Assembly (NCBI GenBank): GCA_947172415.1
Contig: OX359199.1
Coordinates: forward strand, 3,994,001 to 4,058,000
Length of the DNA: 64,000 bases
DNA from: Chondrosia reniformis
Taxonomy: Eukaryota > Porifera > Demospongiae > Chondrillida > Chondrillidae
Reading direction: 5' to 3'
The notes beneath the pieces were generated by a model. It was not told the DNA's origin, searched no databases, and was given only the letters and a program-made list of their open reading frames with translations. Every line of letters begins with the position of its first letter. Positions within the stretch are counted from its first letter, which is position 1. A program made the translations under genes and the position numbers. This document shows positions 22,401 through 29,645 of the stretch, piece by piece.

Positions 22401-23876
22401 CTCTGATGGTGGATGAGACAACTGACAAAGCAAACAAGGAGCAAGTTGTACTTGTATTTCGGTGGGGTGACAATGATCTAGTTGCGCACGAGGAGTTTGT
22501 TGGGCTCTACCTTACAGACTCCATTACATCAAAGGCGTTGGTGGCTGTGATTAAGGACACACTTCTAAGAATGAACTTAAAGATTGAACACTGCCGTGGC
22601 CAATGTTACGATGGAGCTAGCTCCATGTCTGGTGCAAAGAAGGGAGTCGCAAAACTACTAAGGGACGAGGAGCCTCGGGCCATTTTCACACACTGTTATG
22701 GGCATGCACTTAACCTTGCAGTAAGTGACTGTGTGAAACAGTGCAAGGTTATGAGAAGTGCCTTCGAAGCTGTTGCAGAGGTGTCCAAACTAATCAAGAA
22801 TTCACCAAAAAGAGATGCCGCCTTTGACAAGCTCAAGGCTGACCTTGCCCCTGAAACTGCCACACACTCACACTTGCGTCGGGCGCCGTTCGCCTCTCGT
22901 ATTGTGACCGACTTGACCTTTGCACACGAAAATGGTGACGTACGATCACACATGCAATGCAAAGACTACCCGATGGTTTGAACAAAAATTGGCAGTTCAG
23001 CCGCATGTTTTGAACAGATGAGACGTCAAAAAAAGGGAAAGTACTCGTATCCGGATAAACGCAATAAGCCGAGGACGTTATTGAACCATTAAACCATAGA
23101 TTAAACCCATGTATCTCTATGGTTTCATTGCGCTGTTGTAGCTACATGCTGCTGTAGTGCGAATGTGCCGATATTAAGAGGTGCAGAGAGCGAGGAAGAG
23201 AGCTCTCAGGAGCGGCAACTTTCAGCACCAGAAATGCAACACTCAACCGGGGCGATCGCCGTTGTCGAAGCGCTGTAGCGGGCTTCTCTGCTTCTCGTAT
23301 ATACAAAATCAATATATCTGGTGGAAAGGATTCCAATTATTATAATACATGTTTACCTTATTGTAAGATCCACATTCGTCCTCACTGAATAAGTTAGGAA
23401 AAGGGCCAGTAGTGGACGGGTCATCCTGTGCACAAGGACAAGGGAACTATACCTCGCAAAATACAGAGAAAGTCTGTGCCCTTTTGAGACAGATTGGAGA
23501 ACCTATACGCATTTAAGTACCAACAGTAACACATAGCACTCACTAAAGGGTTGGCAAACTTTAAGCAATAGCTGTAACACCGTTCCACGGAAATAGTCTT
23601 CTGTACAGAAGGTCCACCGTTCTCTCCCGATGCTAGGGTATGTCCAGTACCAGGTGAATCATTAGAACAGTGCGTAATATCGTTACACTGTGTAAATGTT
23701 TCGTAACTCATAATATGGGTAGTCTTGTTTATAACGTGCGTTAATTCTTCCGTTCGCAGATCGTCCTTATCGCAGTTAGTAAAATTGAATATTTTAAGGT
23801 TAACACAAGAAGTACTGCTTTCAGTTGAAATCCAAACTGTCGACCATAACAGCAGAGACAGGGGCAATCTGACCAT
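412..23876 (-). CDS. Receptor tyrosine kinase gene A (3' end beyond the window)
   Basis: Likely single-pass membrane RTK. Exons by GT/AG and phase: 23876-23544 (signal peptide, Cys-rich), 23425-23357, 15331-15260, 12486-12366, 10679-10456, 10396-10222, 10148-10044, 8704-8427, 8354-8270, 6785-6604, 5974-5903, 2872-2815, 2423-2242 (FN3-like, PSEPRNLTV), 2153-2091, 1794-1588 (transmembrane), 1419-1185 ([12 protein letters not shown]), 1103-913, 528-412. Every junction keeps phase with no internal stop. The start is the ATG before [15 protein letters not shown], a clear signal peptide. The HRD/DFG exon must lie left of base 1. Introns are swollen by transposons (7.9 kb between exons 2 and 3). Compared with copy D it lacks a 14-residue exon and has a shorter kinase insert. 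Whether so inflated a gene is still expressed is unknown. Confidence 0.8.
2676..2790. repeat. 40-bp tandem repeat, about 3 copies
   Basis: The unit contains CTTATGACTATCTCTACATG and CACATCCTTGGAGAACACTG, repeated nearly perfectly inside a gene A intron. It is not seen in the other RTK copies. Confidence 0.85.
3110..3690 (-). mobile_element. LINE 3'-end remnant (reverse transcriptase C-terminus)
   Basis: Minus-strand reading gives pieces typical of the C-terminal end of non-LTR retrotransposon ORF2: EEGRWARLERSERLY, a CQHC zinc-knuckle-like pair, EDALHFILRCEKI, then RERFPEFDSKLDKEKLVV and a stop near 3153. Frames shift more than once, so it is an old 5'-truncated copy. It sits in the gene A intron between exons 5974-5903 and 2872-2815. 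The clade is not assigned. Confidence 0.6.
4225..5860 (-). mobile_element. Penelope-like reverse transcriptase element, 5'-truncated
   Basis: Minus-strand fragments match the same element as 61050-62330. Upstream parts present only here include VIAPADKASNKIIF and LPSFYWMPKLHKNPYNYRF, motifs of a widespread metazoan reverse-transcriptase family. The 3' end near 4236 carries a hammerhead-like motif (4378-4432). The copy is broken at several places and lies in a gene A intron. I place it near Penelope-like elements by motif memory and ribozyme content; the exact clade needs a search. Confidence 0.7.
4378..4432 (-). ncRNA. Hammerhead-ribozyme-like motif (Penelope-like element)
   Basis: On the minus strand: core CTGATGA, stem II GGG/CCC around a 7-nt loop, GAAAC, a short self-complementary stem III (ACAGCTGT), then the cleavage triplet GTC. 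Stem I can form between GGATCA before the core and TGACCC after the cleavage site, with one mismatch. The tiny stem III is typical of hammerheads in Penelope-like elements. Activity is not shown. Confidence 0.7.
6160..6590. mobile_element. Fold-back MITE of the GTAGGGATGGCA family
   Basis: Divergent copy of the palindromic element seen complete at 27393-27737. The left arm has AAAAACATTTAAAAATG, the right part CCAAACATGGAAGTGATGTG. It expands the gene A intron between exons 6785-6604 and 5974-5903, which is only about 70 nt in copies B and D. Confidence 0.65.
6990..7474. other. Intronic stretch without recognised features
   Basis: After a short GTAC microsatellite (6975-6993) I see no exon, inverted repeat or transposon motif. 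It is intron of gene A. The 14-residue exon present in copies B and D at this position was not found. Confidence 0.5.
7475..8101 (-). mobile_element. Internally deleted hAT transposon (C-terminal dimerisation domain)
   Basis: Both ends start with CAGGGC as inverted repeats (CAGGGCCGGGAGAGG at the left; the complement of TGGCTCCCAAGCCCTG at the right). Inside, the minus-strand ORF 8069-7683 has the hAT dimerisation motif LPATNAVSKRSASAMRHIK followed by YLRSTMTQTQLINIMVLHIH. The N-terminal part is missing and the 5' end joins directly to the last third of the ORF. It is the same family as the element at 21345-22990, which shows the opposite half. No clean 8-bp target duplication could be read in the AT-rich flank. 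Confidence 0.8.
8930..10035. other. Gene A intron with palindrome, MITE pieces and degraded repeat
   Basis: A short palindrome (CCACACTCAAGTGTGG, about 8961-8976) is followed by a MITE half (9015-9135) and another MITE core near 9580-9640 (GTGCCCAAACAC). From about 9715 to 10010 the sequence resembles the tandem repeat at 28940-29130 (shared GGTTAACCATTTTGC-like block and GATGTTGTTGATT). Around 9215-9240 the plus strand could encode SLPENSLCRICGDLVAKRR, a transposon-like Cys pair with no continuing frame. Confidence 0.45.
10790..11340. mobile_element. Inverted-repeat element (MITE)
   Basis: The left arm (AGTAAAACATTAGC and GCAAGGGTGTTGC) reappears inverted and diverged near 11185-11270 (GCAGCACTCTTGCATG and GCTACTGCTTTACT). 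The centre (10900-11100) is a degenerate array of GGGATACATATG-like words. It lies between gene A exons 12486-12366 and 10679-10456, where copies B and D have a 45-49 nt intron. Confidence 0.55.
11640..12200 (-). mobile_element. LINE 3'-end remnant (second family)
   Basis: Minus-strand reading gives LPFCRPHQC, a CG pair, then GNHGLSCR and NDLVKKSLD. This is the order of Cys/His motifs found at the C-terminal end of reverse transcriptases in a common invertebrate LINE group (CGxxxxxxGxHGLSC, then RHxxxND). The frame breaks several times. It is more GC-rich than its surroundings. Confidence 0.55.
12550..13385. mobile_element. Long fold-back element, copy 1
   Basis: The two halves are long inverted copies of each other. 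Left-arm words such as ACTACACAGTGCAAGTTA, GTCTCTACAGATCATATAAG and TTACCTTTTCACACCTTAGT recur inverted in the right arm, with the centre near 13030. The same element is at 46812-47627. There is no ORF. It is likely a non-autonomous DNA transposon, inserted in gene A intron 3. Confidence 0.75.
13410..13515. repeat. Short hairpin-forming inverted repeat
   Basis: ACCACGGCATTGAGGTGTAT at the left faces its near-complement ATACACCGAAACGCCGTGGT at the right, with about 50 nt between. It may be a minimal MITE or one end of a larger element. Confidence 0.6.
13513..13758 (+). CDS. Unrecognised 81-residue ORF
   Basis: An open frame starts directly after the hairpin at 13410-13515. It has a Cys cluster (SCPDYSNCPKCQENCPPP) followed by basic KKRLSLPYLGR. 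It resembles N-terminal segments of transposon-borne proteins in composition, but I do not recognise the family. No splice partner was found. It sits inside the repeat-filled intron of gene A, on the opposite strand. Confidence 0.3.
   Translation: MSDIYSVASYRYFGGTFRMAHLASGWFCLNTDDFIEYSCPDYSNCPKCQENCPPPTKKRLSLPYLGRDITGFKKPMQYIAS
13895..14715. mobile_element. Inverted-repeat element (MITE)
   Basis: The block 13960-14080 (GTTACACAGTGAAGCATTAG, CATATCCCTACATCTGGCA) returns inverted at 14590-14700 (TGCCAGATGTAGGGATATG, GCTTCACTGTGTAAC). The ends resemble the GTAGGGATGGCA MITE family. The sequence between the arms carries no recognisable gene. Confidence 0.6.
14720..15066 (+). mobile_element. LINE 3'-end remnant (plus strand)
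   Basis: The frame from about 14828 reads REERTCRECQAGKVEDVTHW and then LLECHGW, the characteristic zinc-binding tail of LINE reverse transcriptases (C..C...VED..H.LLEC..W). In another frame it continues with NNFDNLCEDDKLVLDLVL. It is an old truncated copy. The overlapping 90-residue ORF at 14794 is in the wrong frame for this motif. Confidence 0.6.
15747..16132 (-). repeat. Left long terminal-type inverted repeat
   Basis: Starts AGAGTAAGTGATTGAAATTC and matches 20562-20945 in inverted orientation with few differences. It contains several copies of the word TGTCCGA (or its complement), a subterminal-repeat arrangement typical of transposase binding regions. Confidence 0.8.
16255..16565. repeat. 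Tandem repeat of about 125-140 bp, about 2.4 copies
   Basis: Each unit starts TTGGTAGGTTA and contains CACTGCCTCTAA and GTTTGTCACAAGTTAA, ending GGTGTCTTTAC. It is diverged between copies and lies just inside the left inverted repeat. From 16570 to 17150 nothing else is recognised. Confidence 0.75.
17568..18480 (+). pseudogene. pogo/Tigger-type DDE transposase, broken, with inverted 3' half
   Basis: Plus strand: N-terminal helix-turn-helix (KLERAVKAV, then TLDDRISGK in another frame), YLTDDEEQELVSFIIGCATI, GWWEAFKKRHP, and from 18046 RAMASNRAVLDHYFDLLEET with the catalytic NMDESGMPL (first D of the DDE triad). The frame ends at CVNTAG (18282). The continuation, RYAPPVRPLLILLDGHTSHY with the second catalytic D, is encoded on the minus strand at about 18483-18290, so the last part has been inverted. 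At least two frame shifts and one in-frame stop also occur in the plus-strand part. Non-functional. Confidence 0.8.
18620..19817 (+). pseudogene. ULP1-like cysteine protease with C-terminal PHD finger (transposon-borne)
   Basis: Pieces in order: 18632-18752 (basic linker, donor GTAAGG), 18903-19200 (DLDLTSQEREILLSG, then LNDRIINAGQKLLKNQF), an intron about 19201-19290, and 19291-19817. The last exon has the C48 peptidase residues: His in NHW, Asp in VMDSL, Gln and Cys in QQQQGAVDCGVY. It ends with a PHD finger (YCVCRMP, CSGCCKRWYHFSC, WKCSKC) and stop at 19817. One TAA interrupts after LLSG and the protease core lies in a shifted frame, so this copy is inactive as read. Such SUMO-protease genes are common passengers or components of large animal DNA transposons. 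Confidence 0.7.
19830..20085. other. Spacer after the ULP1/PHD gene
   Basis: Contains a small imperfect inverted repeat (AATTGTGAGTGCC facing GGCGTTCACAATTGTG, 19934-19986). Nothing else is recognised. Confidence 0.5.
20092..20484. mobile_element. Non-autonomous MITE with CAGGGGCGTAGGAA ends
   Basis: Begins CAGGGGCGTAGGAAG and ends CTTTCCTACGCCAGTG, an inverted pair typical of hAT-type MITEs. It has a GC-rich right half and no significant ORF. It is inserted inside the composite element. Confidence 0.75.
20562..20945 (+). repeat. Right long terminal-type inverted repeat
   Basis: Inverted partner of 15747-16132. It contains TGTCCGA words at about 20718, 20740, 20909 and 20929 plus an inverted one at 20761. 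A shared 65-70 residue open frame in both arms (starting MSDVPYIRTSSLMVLCSR) is most likely a by-product of the repeat. Confidence 0.8.
20946..21340 (+). mobile_element. LINE 3'-end remnant next to the composite element
   Basis: Reads KRRVLAALRCGCLPLEIEKG, then ESRICQLCNCGAIEDSTHFI and TTCPAFNHIR, the Cys/His tail of a non-LTR reverse transcriptase (C..C....EDS.HF...CP...). Open from about 21000 to 21320 in one frame, so it is younger than the other LINE tails, but it lacks the polymerase part. Confidence 0.7.
21345..22990 (+). mobile_element. hAT transposon, 3'-truncated
   Basis: Left end CAGGGCCGGCGGCATAGG matches the CAGGGC end of the element at 7475-8101. About 380 bp of leader precedes the transposase ORF (21728-22981). 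No right terminal repeat was found after the ORF. The sequence after 22860 departs from the expected transposase, so the 3' part is replaced or lost. Confidence 0.75.
21728..22981 (+). CDS. hAT-type transposase (TTF-type zinc finger/DUF4371-like), C-terminally truncated
   Basis: A 417-codon uninterrupted ORF, the longest in the window. Residues about 38-105 form the TTF-type zinc finger (CSWFDKWQWLHY, HCFTCCKAV, FTNWKDATTKFAKHESSDFH). The central part has the hAT catalytic neighbourhood: DETTDKANKEQ near residue 232 and CRGQCYDGASSMSG near 292, followed by FTHCYGHALNLAVSD. After about residue 375 the family's CPTRW motif should appear but does not, and the dimerisation domain is absent. It therefore probably encodes no active transposase, although the frame is strikingly clean. 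Related to vertebrate ZMYM1-like proteins. Confidence 0.85.
   Translation: MAKRIDPKDIGDLPTKPYQPRHISFPPRTFGKQSPVQRTFQCSWFDKWQWLHYNVAQDAVHCFTCCKAVKDGRAKITGLAEGSFLVNGFTNWKDATTKFAKHESSDFHKVCAEALSSTVDIGDMLNKQAVTEKQENREYLLKVLSTVRFLARQGLALRGDGDERDSNIHQLLLLRGEDFPSMKKFLERKQLKYSSHEVHNEFLSIMALQVLRQIAASLQSAVFYALMVDETTDKANKEQVVLVFRWGDNDLVAHEEFVGLYLTDSITSKALVAVIKDTLLRMNLKIEHCRGQCYDGASSMSGAKKGVAKLLRDEEPRAIFTHCYGHALNLAVSDCVKQCKVMRSAFEAVAEVSKLIKNSPKRDAAFDKLKADLAPETATHSHLRRAPFASRIVTDLTFAHENGDVRSHMQCKDYPMV
22990..23290. other. Unassigned spacer at the right edge of the insertion block
   Basis: GC-richer than the flanks. It includes an imperfect palindrome around 23085-23125 (AACCATAGATTAAACCCATG facing CTCTATGGTTTCATTG). 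No gene is recognised. The RTK intron shared with the other copies resumes at about 23300. Confidence 0.5.
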
Positions 23877-23879
23877 GTT

Positions 23880-25556
23880 TGATTTTTTTCTTCTAGATTT
23901 ACAACTGACTTAACAGTCGTGCATTCATATTTATACGCGGATGTATACATACGTCATGCTGTTGTCATGCTAATTATTTGAAAGCGGTAGTCTAGCCATA
24001 GACTATATAAACTACGTAGTTTATATAGTCTATGGCTAGCCTACATCTCATCATGCTAATTGTGCTTGAAAGCGGTAGTATAGCCTACATCTTTCGACTT
24101 TTGAGCGCCTAAAATGCAGTTTGGTTTAGATCTTACTTTTTCGACCTGCGTGAAGGTCATGATCAGTATATTTTCTTAGACGCTCAAAAGTCCCATTCGA
24201 CATGTTAAGTTCGATGCAGTTATAAGAAATATATGGTGTTTGATTTCTGACTGTAATGATGATGAATTGGCTTTAAATTTGTATCTTGTAACTACCATTG
24301 TTGTTCGTTTATAGGGAGATGATCAATTTAAATCATTATATAGACTCTTCCAGGGTGTGGGGGTCCTTCACCCCATCCCAGTATTGCAAAATGATATGGG
24401 CTGAGAGAGTGGAGAGGTTTTGCTATTTTGATTAGAGGAAATGGAATCTCAAATCTGATAGCTACGTATATTTACTCATTCTGAACTGATGGAGTGTAGC
24501 AATGGTGAAAAGAAGTTAATTAACCAACAGAAGTTTACCTGATCGTGATCTTTATACTATGTTTTGATTACTTCCAGTCCATCAATTATAATATATACCT
24601 TAATTCAAAATTTTCCCCTCTAATTTGATAAAAAATTGCCAAATGTTTTTCTTTAATAACTAGTAGGCTTCTTCACTTTGTTAGGCTTGTTTACTCTTGA
24701 TGGATGAATATTTCTTGGTTTGTATTGTTTGTTTCCTCTTAATTTGGCTGTCTAACCCCTTGGGTTGCCCCTAAAGCACCTTATCATCTATTCTATATAT
24801 ATAAGTATGTACAATCATAAGTATACATAAGATATAGAATAGAGTCATGCAAATGTATACAGTGCAAGTTACAATATACTTATATATATTACGTATATGT
24901 GATAGTTTATTGTCAGCTAGTACATATCTGGTTGCAGAATCTATTTATGGGAATTAAATTTGAAGGTGTGTATTTATTACTTAATGTCACACTGAGTGTG
25001 ATGTGTATATACTGGCGGTTGTTAAATTAATGTGCTTTTGGTTTATGATCAAATGCATAGTGAAGAAATGCATGACTTTAATTTGCCAGGTGATAATAAT
25101 ATTATAATAATACTTATTATAAACATTTCTGTACTGATTATCACTCTAATTGTTAACTATTATATTATTATTATGGAGATCGAGACCAGTACAAATCTTG
25201 AAGTTTAATCACTGAAACTGCTGCATCACCCTAGCTGTTGCAATGCTACTAGATATCTGCATGTTGATACAAATAGAAACAGCCTTTACTTCAACAAAAA
25301 AACATTAACATGAATCTACAGTAACAATTTTATAAATTGATTCAAGTCTTCAAATTCTTCAACCTCAATAATCCTTTTCAGAGTACATTTCCTATTTATA
25401 TAATTTTAATTTTAAGTTTACTATGAGTGGGCTGAAGATTTGTAACTAGGAAATCATTATAGCAACTCATAAATAGCCAAAGTGAACTCTCTTGAATACA
25501 TTTAGCCTCTTAAACAAGTTGCCTGGCGTACATATACGTCTAATTCTATTTTTAGG
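23880..25556 (-). promoter_or_regulatory. Shared 5' region of gene A
   Basis: This 1.65 kb is conserved with 36484-38110, 43494-45220 and 59149-60860 upstream of copies B, C and D. It contains the palindrome at 23993-24038, direct repeats of the CATGCTAATT...GAAAGCGGTAG module on either side, and a 95-bp stem (24101-24193) closed by CTTTTGAGCGCCTAA and TTAGACGCTCAAAAG. The promoter should lie here, but no TATA box or start site can be assigned with confidence. Confidence 0.6.
23993..24038. promoter_or_regulatory. Perfect 46-nt palindrome upstream of gene A
   Basis: Centre CTACGTAG, arms TAGCCATAGACTATATAAA and complement. It ends 117 nt before the start codon. The same palindrome core (38 nt) recurs at 36610-36647, 43611-43666 (56 nt) and 59271-59308. 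Confidence 0.8.
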
Positions 25557-25730
25557 CTGTGGCAGCCCCCTCTATTGTTTTCATAACACGATTTATGTAT
25601 GGCTTCATGTTACGGATATATATACAGTGCAAGTTACAATATACTAAGGTAATCTAAGACTACGAACAGGAAGCCATACATTAACATAATTTCTGAAAAC
25701 AATATAGGGGCGCCTGTGGCGCCCCAAAAA
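25557..25730. repeat. Truncated inverted-repeat elements at the duplication edge
   Basis: GGCAGCCCCCTCTATTG, then CAGTGCAAGTTACAATATAC (the end of the element at 45298-46030), then GAACAGGAAGCCATACATT and GGGGCGCCTGTGGCGCCCC. In the other copy of this spacer about 2.3 kb of elements (45335-47635) lies at the same place. Confidence 0.6.
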
Positions 25731-26009
25731 CAAATTCAATCCTTCTGTAATGTTAATTCCTACTCTTTTTGCCTACAGAGGAAACCCCGCGAAATGATGA
25801 CGTCATTATTGAAATGGTCTATATATACAGATCCTAAGTATATCAGACTAAAATACTTTAGCTTAATGACCTCTTTCTTTTTAGTTTCTTCCATATCTTT
25901 CATTAGCACATTCATTCTTTTCTGCAATCAATTAAAAATGACACATAAACAGCAGAAAAGAAGATAGTGAAAGTCACAAATGACACAACAAGCTAAACCA
26001 ATCTCTTCT

Positions 26010-27209
26010 CTAAACTACACACATCAGTTTAGGTTCCCGAACCTCTTCAGCTGATGTGTCCTCCTCCTTGCCTCCCAGGCTAGCAGCAATGGCAGCTTTG
26101 GCAGCCTCTTTGGACTCCTTTCCCTTGCTAGCCTTCTTCAGCTGACCCAGTGCATACCTCCTCCCGTACTCCAGCAGAGTACAGCTGACTTGTGTCTCCT
26201 CATCTTCCTCCTGGAGGGAGGAGGGCTTCTTGAATTTTCTAGTTGGTCGGTACACTGTCTGGGGGAGGAGAGAGATTGAGGATTGTTAACACTAAAACTA
26301 AAAGCTATTTATGAATAATCTAAAACATTTTCCTATAACTATGATTGACATGATATGAGGGCCAGAAAATCTAATATGTAACTAGTACCATAATGAGAGT
26401 ACAATTGTCATTTGATAAAATGCTCAGAATACAAATGTTGTTCATAGAATGCCTTAGCAGGGAATGTGCTAAGGTATATATATGCACCAATGTATACTCT
26501 GTGTACGGGTAGAAGTTGCTAGGTAACTTCGCAACAGTGGGGCTAGAACAGCAAGAGATACAAAGTTAAACATTCAAAAAATGAAGTTAGTAATAGGGAT
26601 AGCAGTGCCTACAACATTAATTAGCACATCTGGAAAAAGTATTGAAACAAGATAGTGAACAGATGGTAAGGCTAACCATGCAGAAGTGGCATGCTAAAAC
26701 TTCTGCATTCTATCTAGCAACTGATATGTATCTGTTGCTAGGTAATTTCAGCTTCTCTTAATTCAAATGGGCCTACCTTGACATCCAAAAGTGAAGCAGT
26801 AACCACGTCCCTCTTAGCAGAGAACTCCTGGTCAGATGGAAGACAGTGGTCCTTGTTTAACTGAGACTCGGAGAAGGTCCTTATGTAGTCTCCCATTTCT
26901 TCCCTTGTCTCAATAGCTCTTTTAACCAACCACTAGAGAAAGAGATTTATTACTTGAGAGCGAGGGAGCTGGGGGTCCAGTGTAGGAGCAAGTGAGATAT
27001 GGAATAGTAGGCTAATAATAGTAGTGGCCCAGTGAATACTAGTACCTCAGCTCCATACTCTTGTAACCCTTACTATATATAGGTATGATGTCATTACCTG
27101 TATAACTGGGAAGATGTGTATAAAGTCCATTCCTTGGATCTGGTGAGGCTCTATTCTGTGAGGACACTTCAAACGAGGAAGAACAGCTACAATCTTCTAG
27201 GTCAGAGCA
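26010..27209 (-). pseudogene. CCDC93: CCDC93-like 5' exons, copy 1 (premature stop)
   Basis: Three exons in order: 27209-27098 ([20 protein letters not shown], then [12 protein letters not shown]), 26932-26777 ([20 protein letters not shown]) and 26258 to about 26024 ([13 protein letters not shown], then [14 protein letters not shown], Lys/Ala-rich coiled tail). Order and sequence fit animal CCDC93, the coiled-coil subunit of the CCC complex (with CCDC22 and COMMD proteins) in endosomal recycling. In the first exon the codon matching Lys in copy 2 (AAG, CTGACCAAGAAG) is TAG here. Earlier and later exons are absent. Family assignment is from memory of the human protein. Confidence 0.75.
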
Positions 27210-27302
27210 CTGCAAATGAGAAATTAACTGTTAAAATGGAGGCTTTCAGAATAAATATAATCATAGGAAAGTATCACTGGTACAACCCCACCCACTCAAG
27301 TG

Positions 27303-27378
27303 AATTATAATATAAAATCTCCAGCAGAAGCCCTACTAGCTCAGAGCAAATCTGCAGCAGAAGCCCTACTAGCTCCAT
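27303..27378. repeat. 33-bp minisatellite, about 2 copies
   Basis: Two units of AGCAGAAGCCCTACTAGCTC plus spacer. The same repeat has about 10 units at 49303-49622, and a single unit interrupts the fold-back element at 47376-47395. Confidence 0.85.
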
Positions 27379-27385
27379 ATGTATA

Positions 27386-28703
27386 AAGTTAAATAAAAAC
27401 ATTCAAAAATGAAGTTAAAAGTAGGGATGGCACTATAACAGTGATTGGCACATCTAGAAAAAGTAACGAAACAAGAGAGTGATCATATGGTAAGGCTAAC
27501 ATTGCAGAAGTGGCATAACTATACACATCACTTCTATGTTTGGGCGCATCATGGATATACTAGAAGTAGGGATCGATGCACCCAAACATAGAAGTGATGT
27601 GTATAGTTATGCCACTTCTGCAATGTTAGCCTTACCATATGATCACTTTCTTGTTTCGTTACTTTTTCTAGATGTGCCAATCACTGTTATAGTGCCATCC
27701 CTACTTTTAACTTCATTTTTGAATGTTTTTATTTAACTTGTATTGCTCCTTTTTTCTTGTTAATATTTGTTTTGAAAGTTTTCTTGGCGAAAACTCGAAA
27801 TAAAGTAGCAGAATAGACGATATAATAGAGAGCTCTAAATTAAAAAATGGCGTCCGAAAAGATCCCAAATTTGATAAGATGTTTTCTACCGTTCTTTAAC
27901 ATTCAGTTTAGGATATTAAAGGGTCCATAATCGTTAAGAATACGACTGTATATAGGCCCTGCAAAGCGACTAAGAAATTCGATCGCGGGTAACGGCAGTA
28001 CCACAAATATTACTCATTCGGGTTACTTATTTTAAGTTAAATAAAAACATTCAAAAATGAAGTTAAAAGTAGGGATGGCACTATAACAGTGATTGGTACA
28101 TCTAGAAAAAGTAACGAAACAAGAAAGTGATCATATGGTAAGGCTAACATTGCAGAAGTGGCATACTGAAACTTAACTATACACATCACTTCTATGTTTG
28201 GGCGCATCATGGATATACTAGAAGTAGGGATCGATGCGCCCAAACATAGAAGTGATGTGTATAGTTAAGTTTCAGTATGCCACTTCTGCAATGTTAGCCT
28301 TACCATATGATCACTTTCTTGTTTCGTTACTTTTTCTAGATGTACCAATCACTGTTATTGTGCCATCCCTACTTTTAACTTCATTTTTGAATGTTTTTAT
28401 TTAACTTGTATTGCTCCTTTTTTCTTGTTAATATTTGTTTTGAAAGTTTTCTCGGCGAAAATTCGAAATAAAGTAGCAGAATAGACGATATAATAGAGAG
28501 CTCTAAATTAAAAAATGGCGTCCGAAAAGATCCCAAATTTGATAAGATGTTTTCTACCGTTCTTTAACATTCAGTTTAGGATATTAAAGGGTCCATAATC
28601 GTTAAGAATACGACTGTATATAGGCCCTGCAAAGCGACTAAGAAATTCGATCGCGGGTAACGGCAGTACCACAAATATTACTCATTCGGGTTACTTATTT
28701 TAT
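27386..28703. repeat. Tandem duplication of a 650-bp unit, each with a complete fold-back MITE
   Basis: Unit 1 begins at 27386 and unit 2 at 28034 (both AAGTTAAATAAAAACATTC). Each has a palindromic MITE (27393-27737; 28041-28402) followed by about 295 bp containing AATGGCGTCCGAAAAGATCC and ATCGCGGGTAACGGCAG. The units are nearly identical, so the duplication is recent. Confidence 0.85.
27393..27737. mobile_element. Complete fold-back MITE (GTAGGGATGGCA family)
   Basis: Near-perfect palindrome: the arm AAAAACATTCAAAAATG...GTAGGGATGGCAC is mirrored by GTGCCATCCCTAC...CATTTTTGAATGTTTTT. The centre carries CACTTCTATGTTTGGGCGCA. Partial copies lie at about 26575-26710, 34310-34550, 38335-38505, 41350-41560, 48540-48660, 50530-50735 and 62345-62515. 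Confidence 0.85.
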
Positions 28704-29645
28704 ATACAGAGAATTTGAAACTTAATTAAAAAATGGCGTTCAAAGAGGCCCTAAATTTGGCACTTTCAAAAGTAACACGCTTCGGTTGGAGCGCGTTGAA
28801 ATCTAGGGTAGCCTATTCCCTAGTTCGGAAACATTGATGACGATTTAGTATTTGTATGTACCTGCGTAAGTTCGCATGTTAGCGCTAGCTCATTTGAAAA
28901 AAGAAGAAGAAGAAGAAGAAGAAGAAGAATAAGAAGAAGAAGAAGAAGAAGAAGAAAAAATGAGGAATTGCAGAATTTGGCCTATTTCGGTTTAACCACT
29001 TTGCGAAGGTTTTAGAGCATCGTAACATGTTTTGGCGTTTAGAAAAGCATGCAAAAACGACTGCAAACACAGGAATGCAACCGAAAATCTGAACGTTGTT
29101 GATTTATGAGGTGTTAATTGATAATACATTGAATAGGGCGGCCATGTTTTTTTTCGGTCATCCCTACTTAGAGAGTACTACCGTACTCTCTGATATACAG
29201 AGAATTTGAAACTTAATTAAAAAATGGCGTTCAAAGAGGCCTTAAATTTGGCACTTTCAAAAGTAACACGCTTCGGTTGGAGCGCGTTGAAATCTAGGGT
29301 AGCCTATTCCCTAGTTTGGAAACATTCATGACGATTTAGTATTTGTATGTACCTGCGTAAGTTCGCATGTTAGCGCTAGCTCATTTGAAAAAAGAAGAAG
29401 AAGAAGAAGAAGAAAAAATGAGGAATTGCAGAATTTGGCCTATTTCGGTTTAACCACTTTGCGAAGGTTGTAGAGCATCGTAACATGTTTTGGCGTTTAG
29501 AAAAGCATGCAAAAACGACTGCAAACACACGAATGCAACCGAAAATCTGAACGTTGTTGATTTATGAGGTGTTAATTGATAATACATTGAATAGGGCGGC
29601 CATGTTTTTTTTCGGCCATCCCTACTTATAGAGTACTACCGTACT
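28703..29645. repeat. Second tandem duplication (about 490-bp unit) with GAA microsatellite
   Basis: Units start at 28703 and 29194 (TATACAGAGAATTTGAAACT). Both contain AATGGCGTTCAAAGAGG, a (GAA)n run (longer in unit 1, 28898-28958) and GAGTACTACCGTACTC hairpins at the junctions. A diverged relative lies at about 9715-10010. Confidence 0.8.

Noticed and set aside
27536-28243. Matching ORFs in the palindromic MITEs (LALPYDHFLVSLLFLDVP)
   Set aside because: They read along the arms of a fold-back element without codon signature and appear in both orientations.
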